The position numbers were made by a program, and so were the translations under genes. From CAWAHD01 sp963781785 (GTDB lineage: Bacteria > Planctomycetota > Planctomycetia > Isosphaerales > Isosphaeraceae): a DNA stretch of 64,000 nt. The DNA is taken from NCBI GenBank assembly GCA_963781785.1, contig CAWAHD010000005.1, positions 1,426,001-1,490,000 of the forward strand, written 5' to 3'. Positions within the stretch are counted from its first letter, which is position 1. Each line of letters starts with the position of its first letter. A model generated the notes under the pieces. It saw only the letters and a list, made by a program, of their open reading frames with translations, was not told the DNA's origin and did not search any database. Positions 55,592-64,000 of this stretch are shown here, one piece after another.

Positions 55592-58380
55592 GCGTACTCA
55601 AGCCTTGGCGACAGGTTGCAACCCCGCACCTCGACATCCGCAACGGAAAGTTCGACTCGTCCGTCTTCGCCGCCGACCTGGGCGAAGTGCTGGCCGGTCG
55701 AGGCGCCGTCGACTACCGCGACGCTGTGACGTTCTTTGGCAAGACCTATCTTACCGATGGTTTGACCAAGCTCCTGATTGACGTCATGCAGCGACTCGCC
55801 GGCAACCCGAAGACAGACCCGGTGATCCAGCTCCAGACCGCTTTCGGCGGAGGCAAGACGCACACGCTGCTTGCGCTGTACCACCTGATCAGGAAGCCCA
55901 ACGAAGTCAGCAAGCTGCCGCAGATCAAGAACCTGGTCAGCGCTGCGGGCCTGAAGCAAATTCCGGTCGCGAGTGCGGCCTGTCTCGTCGGGACGGCCCT
56001 CAATCCGCTCTCGAACCGCACCTTCTGGGGGGAAATGGCCTTTCAGCTCGGCGGCGAGAAGCTCTATCAAAAGGTTGCCCAGAGCGACCAGCAGAGGATC
56101 GCTCCGGGCACCGATATTCTGGGCGCGCTCGTTCACGAGGCGGGACCGTGCCTGATCATGATGGACGAGATCCTGGTCTACCTCGTCAAAGCCGGCGGCG
56201 TGAAGGTCGGCGACGGCACGCTTCGGGGCAATACGCTGACGTTCCTGCAAGAATTAGGCATCGCCGCTGCCAATTGCCCCCACGCCGTGATGATCGCAAC
56301 GTTAACCAGCCAGCTTGCGGAGTTTTTCGACCAGGATGGCGAGCGGGTCTACCAATCGCTGGAGAAGGTTCTCGGGCGGGTGGAGAAGGTGCGTCAAACC
56401 GTGGAAGGCCCCGAAATCTACGAGGTCATCCGCTGCCGGCTGTTTGAGAGCTTGGGCGACACGGCGCAACACAGCAACACCGCCGAGGCGTACTGGAAGA
56501 TGTACCAGCAGCTCGGCGAGGACGTGCCGTCTTCCTGCCGCGAGCCTTTGTACCGCGGAGAGATGCTCAGGGCGTACCCGTTCCACCCCGAGCTGATCTC
56601 GCTCCTGTACGAGCGCTGGGGCACGATCCCGGAGTTTCAGCGAACGCGCGGCGTTCTCCGCTTACTCGCCGACGTGATCGCCACCCTATACAACACCAAG
56701 GACAACGAGGCCCTGATTCAGAGCGGGTCGATCAGCCTGGGAACAGCGGCGGTGCGGAGCGAGCTCGTCAAGCATACCGGTTATCCGACTGTCTACCTCT
56801 CGGTCATCGAGAGCGACATCGCGGGGAGCCACGCCAAGGCCCCGGAAATCGACCGCCAACTGGGCAGCGAGTATGCCAAAGAGAATGTGTCGGAGAAGCT
56901 GGCCCGGTCGGTCTTCATGTACTCGTTCAGCGGCGGCCAGCAGCGCGGGGCCACGCGGCCTCAGTTGCGCGTCGGCGTTCTGAACCCGGAAATGGCCCCG
57001 CCGTTCATCGCCGACGCCCTCGACCGGATGACCAAGCGGCTCTGGTATCTCTACCACGACAACGGCCTGTACCGATTCGACTCGCGACCGAATCTGAATC
57101 GCATCCTCGTGGATCGCGAGGAATTGATCCGGTCCGAGCCGGACAAGGTTCGCGATTTCGCCAAAGCCACTCTCAGCGACCTGATCGGTGACGCGGCCTT
57201 CCGGGTGTACCGCTACCCGGAGGAGGATCGAGACGTGGCCGACGAGTCGCGACTGAGTCTCGTCGTCCTCGATCTCGATCAAACGGCTTCCGAAGACGAA
57301 ATCCCGGCCGCGACCGCGGAATTCGTAGGCCGCATCGTCAAACAGCATGGCAAGGGCTTTCGCAAGCACGCCAACGTGCTGATTTTCCTCGCGCCCGACA
57401 GCCAGCGTGCATCCGAGGTGATCGACGCCGCTCGGCGACTGCTGGCGCTGCGGAGCATTGACGAGCACAAGCCGACGAAGTCGCAACTGACCGAGGACCA
57501 ATTGAAGGACCTGGCTGGGCGGTTGAAGGAGGCCGAGGCCCGGTTGCCGGGAGCCTTGACGACCGCTTACCGGCACATTCTGGTGCCCGACAAGAACAAG
57601 ACGCTGCGATGCATCGACATGGGCATCTCGATGGCGAAGGCCACGCTCAGCCAGAAAGTGCTCGACAAGCTCAAGGACGAGCAGAAGATCCTCGATAAGC
57701 TCGACCCCGCGATCCTGATCGGCGAGAGGTTTGGTCTCTGGCCTCATGAACAGGAGATGGTCAACGTCCGCACGCTGGCGGACTACTTCACGCAATTGAC
57801 GCACCTGCCCATGTTGCTCGGCACCGGCGTTCTTCCCGACGCCTTTGCCAAAGGAGTGCAGCGCGGCCTTTTCGCGTACGCGCTCGGCGACGGCGAGAAG
57901 AAGCAATTCGACACGATCCTGTTCAATGAGAAGAGCGTGACCCCGGATCGGTGCGAGCTCACCGAATCAGCGTGGCTACTGCGCCCGGCCGTGGCTAAAT
58001 CATTGCTTCCCGAACGCGAGCCGGTTGTGACGGACAAGACTTCTGGTGGTGCAGGTTCAGACGACTCGGAGAAGGAAGGCGAGGGTTCGGGCACAGGTGG
58101 TGACGACATCTGGACCACCGCCAAGCGCGGTGGGGCTAAGATCGTCAAGGGCGAGCGCCGGTTGAACAAGGTGCGGATTGACATGTACGTCCCGTGGGAC
58201 CAGTGGAACGACGTTTACAACGAGGTGATTGATCCCCTGGCCAAGGAGGGCGCCGACCTCTTGTGCCAGGTGATTGTGATCGCGAAAGGCGACGCCGCCA
58301 TTCGAGAGAACACCGTTGAGCTGGGTATCCGCGAGTCGCTGAGCCAGCGGGGGATCAAGGCGGATATTCAAACCGGCTGA
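55588..58380 (+). CDS. DUF499 ATPase (Hma-type third core component)
   Basis: 930 residues. WRQVATPHLDIRNGKFDSSVFAADLGEV is the usual DUF499 start; Walker A TAFGGGKTHTL lies at residues 84-94, Walker B CLIMMDEILVYLVK near 190, and sensor-like ATLTSQLAEFFD later. Mid-region SFSGGQQRGATRPQLRVGVLNPE is typical. The C-terminus has an acidic Gly-rich linker (residues ~815-840) before a conserved RIDMYVPWDQWNDVYNEVIDPLAKEGADL block. Together with the DUF1156 methylase and SNF2 helicase it completes the core triad. Probably an AAA-type motor controlling the effector; mechanism not established. Last gene of the operon. Confidence 0.85.
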   Translation: MSVLKPWRQVATPHLDIRNGKFDSSVFAADLGEVLAGRGAVDYRDAVTFFGKTYLTDGLTKLLIDVMQRLAGNPKTDPVIQLQTAFGGGKTHTLLALYHLIRKPNEVSKLPQIKNLVSAAGLKQIPVASAACLVGTALNPLSNRTFWGEMAFQLGGEKLYQKVAQSDQQRIAPGTDILGALVHEAGPCLIMMDEILVYLVKAGGVKVGDGTLRGNTLTFLQELGIAAANCPHAVMIATLTSQLAEFFDQDGERVYQSLEKVLGRVEKVRQTVEGPEIYEVIRCRLFESLGDTAQHSNTAEAYWKMYQQLGEDVPSSCREPLYRGEMLRAYPFHPELISLLYERWGTIPEFQRTRGVLRLLADVIATLYNTKDNEALIQSGSISLGTAAVRSELVKHTGYPTVYLSVIESDIAGSHAKAPEIDRQLGSEYAKENVSEKLARSVFMYSFSGGQQRGATRPQLRVGVLNPEMAPPFIADALDRMTKRLWYLYHDNGLYRFDSRPNLNRILVDREELIRSEPDKVRDFAKATLSDLIGDAAFRVYRYPEEDRDVADESRLSLVVLDLDQTASEDEIPAATAEFVGRIVKQHGKGFRKHANVLIFLAPDSQRASEVIDAARRLLALRSIDEHKPTKSQLTEDQLKDLAGRLKEAEARLPGALTTAYRHILVPDKNKTLRCIDMGISMAKATLSQKVLDKLKDEQKILDKLDPAILIGERFGLWPHEQEMVNVRTLADYFTQLTHLPMLLGTGVLPDAFAKGVQRGLFAYALGDGEKKQFDTILFNEKSVTPDRCELTESAWLLRPAVAKSLLPEREPVVTDKTSGGAGSDDSEKEGEGSGTGGDDIWTTAKRGGAKIVKGERRLNKVRIDMYVPWDQWNDVYNEVIDPLAKEGADLLCQVIVIAKGDAAIRENTVELGIRESLSQRGIKADIQTG

Positions 58381-58881
58381 TCGAGCGCGATCACCCGGCA
58401 AGCCGGACAGGGCAGAGCGGCTCGCAAGTCCATATTCAGTAGTTCCAACTCTTCCGGTTATTCTTGAAATGAACGCAGGGCGTTCCTCGCGAATCATTGC
58501 ATTTCGGCCAGACCGGCAGACCGAGAGAGCGCTCGGTTGACCTGCCGCCGGACGGAAACACCGGCTGCAAATCGTCAGCGAAAAGGGCCGCCTGACTGCG
58601 GCCGTGCTCACAACAGCATAGTCGCCCTCGCTGCACTCGCGAGCGACAACACATCGACACCGCCAGCCAGCACCGCGCGGCCGACCCCGTGCCGCTTCTG
58701 CGTTGGAGTGCCTCCCTTCGGAATGAGACGCCGTCGGCTCCCCACCTTCCGCCGCCCCCAACGGACAAAAAACGAACCCATGCCTAAAAAAACGAAAGGT
58801 TCGCCGCGTACGAGCCGATAACCCGCCAGTGCCCGCGAACCTGATATTGAACCCACAAGAACACTTACGAGCGCAACTACC
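58381..58881. other. Non-coding region after the defence operon
   Basis: 501 bp. Short open frames on both strands have no ribosome site. A possible leader for the primase-like gene. GAGAGCGCTC at 58526-58535 is a 10-bp palindrome; nothing further is supported. Confidence 0.45.
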
Positions 58882-59652
58882 ATGAATCCAGCAGATCCCA
58901 CCGGAGAAGCCAGCAGGGACGATCGTGCCAAGAATAACATGAGCCAGGGCCAGGCGCTCCTGGCCGCCGCCGAGGCGGCGTATCCCTTTCGGTCGCCCGA
59001 GGGCCGATATTACGTCAAGTTGCCCACCGGCCACCGGCGCGACGTCGTGCCGCTCCGCTCGAGGGCAACGCGCAACTCGCTGGTCGAATCCTACCGTGCG
59101 GCACATCACCAGTTGCCCGCGGCATCGGTCGTCGCCCAGGCGGTCGGTTCCCTCGAAGACCAAGCCCGAACGCATGACCGTGTCGAGCCCGTGTTCGTAC
59201 GCGTCGGCCGCGACCGAAACCTGCACGGCGGCGCAGCCGACTGGGATTACTACCTCGACCTAGCCAATCCCAGCGGCCAGGCCGTCAAGATGACTCCCGA
59301 GGGCTGGTCGATCGTCGACCGCCCGCCCGTCCATTTTTGCCGCCCCGATGGAATGCTGCCGCTTCCAACCCCTCTGGCCAGCGGGTCAATCCATCTCTTG
59401 CGACAAACCGAGATGATCGAGGAGCTTTCCCACGCGGTGTCGCCGAAGGAGAGAGCGTCGCCGCGCTGGACTCATTCGCCGCAGATCTTCTCCGACGAGT
59501 TGAAGCGCATCGCTCCGCTGCTTCGAACGCGCGGCATCTCGGTCACATTCCATCGCACGAAACATGCCCGGTTGATCAAGATCAATGCCGACCCGAGCTT
59601 TGACCACTCCGTCGGCCCGCATTTCACGGACGGAATCGCGCTACCCGCGTGA
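58882..59652 (+). CDS. Primase/ATP-binding-protein-like gene with its central ATPase domain missing
   Basis: 256 residues. The N-terminal 180 (FRSPEGRYYVKLPTGHRRDVVPLRSRATR, WDYYLDLANPSGQAVKMTPEGWSIVDRPPVHFCRPDGMLPLPTP) match the front of large planctomycete ATP-binding proteins of mobile elements. The last ~55 residues (SPQIFSDELKRIAPLLRTRGISVTF, LIKI) match the back of the same proteins, where a DNA-binding-like helix closes the chain. The ATPase of roughly 400 residues normally between them is absent, with the join near 59400. Most likely a deletion relic beside the island. Confidence 0.55.
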   Translation: MNPADPTGEASRDDRAKNNMSQGQALLAAAEAAYPFRSPEGRYYVKLPTGHRRDVVPLRSRATRNSLVESYRAAHHQLPAASVVAQAVGSLEDQARTHDRVEPVFVRVGRDRNLHGGAADWDYYLDLANPSGQAVKMTPEGWSIVDRPPVHFCRPDGMLPLPTPLASGSIHLLRQTEMIEELSHAVSPKERASPRWTHSPQIFSDELKRIAPLLRTRGISVTFHRTKHARLIKINADPSFDHSVGPHFTDGIALPA

Positions 59653-60361
59653 TTCACCCTTCCGCTCCCGTCGCGCAAATCCGCGGGAGCGGCACGCCCG
59701 ATCGATCCCGCAGATCGAGCCGATTCTGCATCCCTTGTCTACCTGCTGCATTAGACGCGGACTTCGTAACGTGGCCGCCTCGCGGCACATCTTGTCGGAT
59801 TTGAAGTCTACGTCTCTAACATCTCCGCGCCGTGCGCACATCTTTTCGGATTTGAGATTTCGGATTTCGTGCTTGGTTGCGGCTGAGCCGCGTTGGGATT
59901 TCGTGCCTGTTTTCGGCTATGCCGCGTTGGGCTGCTATCTCGGTCTGCTCTTCGTTGTCTTCGTTTTCTTCTGTTCAATGGTTGTTAGCATCTGCATCGT
60001 GGTGCTCTCAGTTTGAACAGAAGGCAACCAAGGAAACGAAGAACTCGCGGAACGTTTGAGCAGGCCAGCAGGCCCAGGGGAATGCGGCCGGATGCGTCAT
60101 TCGCCCGGTTAATGGGAACACTCAGTCGATGTCGATCGGCGACCGCGCAGTAACAAAAAGGGAACATTTCCGCCGTGTTCTGCACTCGTCCTCGGCGGCC
60201 GGAGCCGTGGCCAGCCGCCGCCTTTGGCTCTTGTATCCCACGCCCTGTTTTCATCAGCGCACCGTCAGGCTGCGGAAGGAGAGCACGATTTTCGCGATCC
60301 TGCCGGATGAGCGGTTTGCACGGAAGCACAAGGCCCGTCGATTCCCCAGAGTGCCGGCTCG

Positions 60362-60405
60362 GGGTGACGAGACGCTCTGCGAGTGACGAGCCTGTCTCGT
60401 CACCC
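60362..60405. repeat. 12-bp perfect inverted repeat
   Basis: GGGTGACGAGAC (60362-60373) pairs with GTCTCGTCACCC (60394-60405) across 20 nt. Further GTGACGAG units at 60490-60520 show the same unit spreading in direct orientation. Confidence 0.7.
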
Positions 60406-60546
60406 GCGGCTGGCCGCGCATGCCGGTCGCGCGGATTTTGCGGCCCTCCGGAGCACGGCTCGTGAGCATCCTACGGATTGTGACATCGCGGGTGACGAGG
60501 TGACGAGGGTGACGAGGCTTTTTTGCAGCAAGGAAGTACGACACAG

Positions 60547-60569
60547 CAGCAGCGCCGAGGGCGCTGCTG
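60547..60569. repeat. Hairpin repeat CAGCAGCGCC-GAG-GGCGCTGCTG
   Basis: A perfect 10-bp stem with a 3-nt loop, directly before the (GAAGGAT)n element. I recall similar GCAGCGCCGAGGGCGCTGC sequences dispersed in planctomycete genomes. Confidence 0.65.
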
Positions 60570-60570
60570 A

Positions 60571-60707
60571 AAGGATGAAAAACCAACCACGAAATCGCTA
60601 GCCCGACGCGTAAGCGAGGGATCTGAATCTTGACAAGGGGCGAAAATGGAAGGCGGAATCCATACCAGCCCGGCACGCGCGCGATCTGATTCATCCTTCA
60701 TCCTTCG
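60571..60707. repeat. (GAAGGAT)n palindromic element, copy 4
   Basis: A short AAGGATGAAAAA arm at 60571-60582 faces TTCATCCTTCATCCTTC at 60690-60706. Between them lies CGCTAGCCCGACGCG and TAAGCGAGGGATC, a second dispersed planctomycete-type sequence, so one repeat appears nested in another. Confidence 0.6.
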
Positions 60708-60758
60708 CTGGCGCCCCCGCCCGCCGCATTTGACGCGTCCCAGCATCGCGTGCGGCCA

Positions 60759-61484
60759 TTAAGCGATCATGACCGCCACGAAAACCGCCACGGCCAGGAT
60801 GAGGAAGAGCGCGAAGGCAACCAAACAGCCGATCGATTTCCACACCGACAACCCGAGAAGCTCGTTCAGTGCGGCCAGAAGGATGGCCACGGACCAGATT
60901 TGCAGAACCAGCTCGGCGATTCCGATCCCGAGCAAGAGGATCATTTGCTGCCAGAAGTTCGCATCAAAGCTCGGCAGCTCGGCAATGAACGTCTTGTTGC
61001 CGAAAACGACGAGCCGGGCGAGCCAGAGAGGGATCGTTGCGACTATGGGAACCATCGACCACGCGATGGCCGAGCGGATGTGCTTGAGGTTCGCCGCGAG
61101 GCCCAGGACGCGACAGCTCACTCCGACCAGCCAGGCGCCGAGGTACAAGAAGACGACTCCGGCGATCGGCCCCAAGACGGCGGCCATTCCCAGGATGGCC
61201 CAGAGCGGAAACATCCTGCCCGCCTGTCCTGTCGCGGCCGCGATACCCAGCGCCATCACGATCCCGCTCACCACCGTGATCGGCATGACCGCATAGTTCG
61301 GGTCATGGTTGACGATCGCGCGCATCGTGGCTCGCGGCCTCGTCCAGATTGTCAAGAACGGATTTTCTCTCGCGAGGTCGATGCCCACGTTGCTCTTCGG
61401 ATTCGACGGGAAACCCTCCCACTCCATCCCGGGAGTCTCGTGCGGATTTGGTGGGCCGGTGCCGATCGGACGATCCTCACTCAC
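60759..61484 (-). CDS. YIP1 family membrane protein
   Basis: 241 residues. The N-terminal cytoplasmic part has NPFLTIWTRPRATMRAIV, the usual lead-in of bacterial YIP1 domains, followed by five or six membrane segments (MPITVVSGIVMALGIAAA, FPLWAILGMAAVLGPIAGVVF, WSMVPIVATIPLWLARLVV, WSVAILLAALNELLGLS, CLVAFALFLILAVAVFVAV). Function in bacteria is unknown. Divergent from the DUF4870 gene, with a ~106-bp shared promoter region. Confidence 0.8.
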   Translation of the reverse strand: MSEDRPIGTGPPNPHETPGMEWEGFPSNPKSNVGIDLARENPFLTIWTRPRATMRAIVNHDPNYAVMPITVVSGIVMALGIAAATGQAGRMFPLWAILGMAAVLGPIAGVVFLYLGAWLVGVSCRVLGLAANLKHIRSAIAWSMVPIVATIPLWLARLVVFGNKTFIAELPSFDANFWQQMILLLGIGIAELVLQIWSVAILLAALNELLGLSVWKSIGCLVAFALFLILAVAVFVAVMIA

Positions 61485-61590
61485 GCCGAATTCCTTGTCG
61501 AAAGTTGACTAAAGTTCCATTCAAACGATACCGTCAATCAGCTTGTCAGCACATCAGGCTGCGAGAGACTTATCGGAGGATCTGCGGGCG

Positions 61591-62097
61591 ATGAACCTCA
61601 GCGACGAGCTTCAGAAACTGCAAGAGCTGCATCAATCCGGAGCAATCGACGATGCAGAGTTTGCCCTGGCCAAGGCGAAGATCCTCAACGGCACGGCGCC
61701 TGGCGCGCCAGCCAAGGCCACGCTTTTCGAGGAAATCGGCACCGGCCTGTCGGCCGCTGAGCCAAATACCCGCCAATGGGCCTTCCTGCTGCACATCTCC
61801 GTTCTGGCCGGTTTGATATTCCCCATCGCCGGGCTGGTCGTGCCGATCATGATCTGGCAACTCAAGAAAGCCACACTGCCCGAAATCGACGAACACGGCA
61901 AGAATGCGATGAACTGGATCATCTCGGCAACGATTTACGCAGTTGTCGGCGTGATCCTCATCCCCGTCGTGCTCATCGGGCTGCTCATTTTGTTTCCGCT
62001 TGGCGTGGTGTCAATCGTGTTCCCGATCATTGCCGCGATCAAGGCGAATAACGGAGTGATCTGGAAATACCCCCTGTCGATCTCGTTCTTCAAGTAG
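61591..62097 (+). CDS. SHOCT + DUF4870 membrane protein
   Basis: 168 residues from ATG 61591 with GGAGGA ten bases upstream. The first 40 residues (LSDELQKLQELHQSGAIDDAEFALAKAKIL) are a SHOCT-type helical hairpin. Then comes DUF4870: RQWAFLLHISVLAGLIFPIAGLVVPIMIW, EIDEHGKNAMNWIISATIY and a final pair of membrane helices ending NNGVIWKYPLSISFFK. A small inner-membrane protein of unknown role. Confidence 0.85.
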   Translation: MNLSDELQKLQELHQSGAIDDAEFALAKAKILNGTAPGAPAKATLFEEIGTGLSAAEPNTRQWAFLLHISVLAGLIFPIAGLVVPIMIWQLKKATLPEIDEHGKNAMNWIISATIYAVVGVILIPVVLIGLLILFPLGVVSIVFPIIAAIKANNGVIWKYPLSISFFK

Positions 62098-62207
62098 CCG
62101 GCGCCGGCGATTGACCTTCCCCGGCGGTTGGTTTGCCGTTAGGATCGTCGGGCTTGACAGATCGGTCAACAAAGCAGTGGGTTCGCGGACAAGGAGGTCT
62201 CGAGCCG

Positions 62208-64000
62208 ATGTTCGTGGCACGCCGCTCCATTCGCGTCGCGGTCACCGCCCTAACAATGGCCGTTTTGATGGCTGCCGCCGGCTGGGGTGCCGACAAGGCA
62301 TCCAGTCCGTCCGGCGTGCTGCGCGACGGTTTCGAGACCCCTCACCCAACCTGGTTGCGGGAATATACCGACGCCACCGTGAAACTCGTCGCTCAGGAAC
62401 GGTCGCAACGCGCGGCCCATGAAGGCCGGCTGTCGGAACGATTTCAATTCGAGGCGGGGCCGGGCAGCCAGTTCTTCGTGAGTTACGCGACCCCCAAGAT
62501 TCCTGTTTCCGACGATCTGAGGGCGAGCCTGTACGTCCGGTCGAGCCGGGCCGGGGTCCAGATCTTCGCGCGGATCGTCCTCCCGTCGGACGTTGACCCG
62601 GAGACCAAGGCCCCGTCGTATGTGCTCGTTCCCGGCACGATCTTTGATCAGCCCGACCGGTGGCAACGGCTCGAGCTCCTGCACATGCTGCCGGTGATCG
62701 AGCGGCAAGCGAGGGTTCTCCGCGTCAGGGCGCGGCGGCCGGTGCGCCTGGACGGGGCGTATCTCGAGCGCGTCGTCGTCAACCTGCTGGGCGGCCCGGG
62801 CGAGTCGGAGGTGTTCCTGGACGAACTCGGAATCGAGCCCGTGCCCAGAGACATGGCGGCGGGCTGGAACAAGGCCGATCCTGAGCCGAAATCCGAGAAG
62901 CCCGGACAGAAGGGCAGTGCCGTGGCCAGACGTGACGCGTCGGCAGCGAGCCGGATCCGCCTGGAGCGAAACCTGCTCGAAAAAAAGGGTGCCGACGGGG
63001 TGTATCACCCCTGGTTCCCCACGGCGATCGATGCCCCCGGGGCCAATCCGCTCGACCTGCGCCATGCTGGGTTTGACCTCCTGGTCGAGGACGGGAAAAC
63101 CGATCCCAAGCGGCTCGGTCCGGCGATCGCCGCCGGAGCTCTGCTCATGATGCGGTTGGACCCGGCCAGCGGTGCCGGCGGAATTCAGCGGTTGCTCGAA
63201 CAGATGAATTCGTACGCGCGGCGCGAGGCGGTCGCCTTCTGGCAGGTGGGCGATAACCTGGGGCAGAGCCGCCAGCTCAAGACCCGTCAGGAAGAGCTGG
63301 CGAAGATCCGCGAGGTGCTCTCGGCCGTGCGCAGCTCGACGAGGTCTCGCAATTGACGATCGGCAACGTCCTGGGAGAGATTCCGCTCTACTCGCGGGCA
63401 CCCACGGGGCTCGACATCCTGGGGATCGAGCCGCAGTTCTGGGGGACTACCCAGGACTTTCTGGAAAGCTATCGCTACATGACCCAGCGCCGGCTGCTCA
63501 CGGTGCGGTCCAACCTGGGCATTCCGTTCTGGGCGTGGATCCCGGCGTCGACTCCGCCCGAGGTCATGAGAAACATCTGGGGCGACGACCCGCCGCCATC
63601 GTGGGGAACACCGCCGGTTCAGCCCTCGCAGCTCCGGCTCATGACCTATCTCGCCCTGGCTGCGGGATTTCGCGGCCTGGTGTATAAGGGCGACGCGGAT
63701 TTGACGCGTCCCGGAGGTGCCGGCCGCGCCCTCTGCATCGAGATGTGTTTTCTCAATCTCGAGATCGACCTCTGCGAGCAGATCCTGGCACAGAACGAAG
63801 AGAAGATCCGGGACTACGACGTCTTCGATCCGGAGCCGCTGCCGGTCCCATCGAACGCGATCCAGCAGCCCTCGCGGCGGCCCAAGCCGGTCAAGGAGCT
63901 TTCGCCCCGTTTCGGGATGCTGGCGGCGGCTGTGCCGCTGCTGGCGCACAAGGGGGCCCTCTTGCTGGTGGGGGACTTTGCCCCGGGAGCCCAGTTTCAG
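62208..64000 (+). CDS. Secreted planctomycete protein of unknown function, one frame break, runs off the window
   Basis: Start ATG 62208 after AAGGAGGT; signal peptide VTALTMAVLMAAAGWGADKA. The first domain (residues ~20-220, DGFETPHPTWLREYTDATVKL...SLYVRSSRAGVQIFARIVLP) looks like a beta-sandwich. The frame stops at 63356 within a helical region, but one base near 63333 restores SLDEVSQLTIGNVLGEIPLY and an open frame to the last base of the window. That part reads like a TIM-barrel glycosidase-type fold (GLDILGIEPQFWGTT, GIPFWAWIPAST, YLALAAGFRGLVYKG). Enzymatic role is inferred from the fold impression only. Confidence 0.7.

Larger units (their letters stand above)
59653..60758. other. 1.1-kb non-coding repeat-rich stretch
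   Basis: No gene supported. It contains phrases that recur in planctomycete DNA: TTTCGGATTTGAGATTTCGG, GGCTATGCCGCGTTGGG, AACCAAGGAAACGAAGAA, several GTGACGAG repeats (60362-60405 and 60490-60520), the hairpin at 60547-60569, and the palindromic element at 60571-60707. Confidence 0.6.

Noticed and set aside
271..63360. Programmed frameshifting or recoding as a general explanation for the frame breaks
   Set aside because: Sites share no slippery motif, lie in unrelated genes and differ in direction; only the T7 site in the transposase is a reasonable candidate.
1..64000. tRNA, rRNA or integrase marking the island edges
   Set aside because: None could be recognised by eye on either strand; the flanks at 37.7-38.5 kb and 58.4-58.9 kb show no direct repeats that I could identify.

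Overview
The window is high-GC bacterial chromosome, almost certainly from a planctomycete and probably close to the Isosphaeraceae (inference from gene content). The evidence is a PVC-type small basic protein, a DUF1501 + PSCyt2/PSD1 pair, a PVC-type dehydrogenase with HEAT repeats and a terminal CxxCH, extracellular proteins with a LEPRLLLA-like N-terminal motif, planctomycete-type ECF sigma factors, a BlaI/M56 pair, and dispersed GTAGGTCAGGCTTTCCAGCC palindromes. No rRNA, tRNA or CRISPR array was seen.

Layout. 0-2.2 kb: end of an unknown gene and a redoxin/cytochrome/copper-monooxygenase-like exported protein. 2.3-4.1 kb: an ISKra4-family insertion sequence with terminal inverted repeats and a perfect 9-bp target duplication, sitting in one arm of a hairpin. 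4.1-16.3 kb: ordinary genes (ZIP transporter, pterin dehydratase, small basic protein, DUF2442, amino acid permease, KAS II, secreted proteins, TlpA-like thioredoxin, aminotransferase, lipoprotein, sigma factor). 16.5-23.8 kb: single-domain response regulator, two paralogous surface proteins with duplicated leaders, an ECF sigma gene coupled to an RlmI-like methyltransferase, and a BlaI/BlaR1 pair with two operator-like dyads. 24-37.7 kb: extracellular proteins and planctomycete degradative-type genes, Maf and an M28 peptidase.

38.5-58.4 kb is a defence island, all on the + strand and mostly with tiny gaps or overlaps. Its core is a SNF2 helicase ending in DUF3883, a DUF1156 DNA methylase and a DUF499 ATPase. 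From memory this triad matches systems catalogued as helicase-methylase-ATPase (Hma-like) and resembles class 1 DISARM. Cargo lies between the core genes: a DUF4365 fragment, a Cys-motif protein, a small protein plus an HD phosphohydrolase, a NucS-like nuclease, a DUF6602 protein, and a coupled nuclease + Ski2-like helicase pair reminiscent of Hachiman. Fragments of core-gene ends (a DUF1156 head joined to a DUF3883 tail; a second DUF1156 tail) lie at the cargo junctions, as expected if blocks were swapped in from related loci by recombination at core genes. This mosaic is the most interesting part of the window.

58.4-64 kb: a primase/ATPase-like gene with its centre missing, a repeat-rich 1.1-kb non-coding stretch, YIP1 and DUF4870 membrane proteins, and a secreted protein running off the end.

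Two cross-cutting observations. About 20 single-base frame breaks interrupt otherwise conserved genes, most of them repaired by one added or removed base; uncorrected assembly indels are the simplest explanation, so these genes are annotated across the breaks. A dispersed palindromic element with (GAAGGAT)n arms occurs four times, twice in frame inside the SNF2 helicase.
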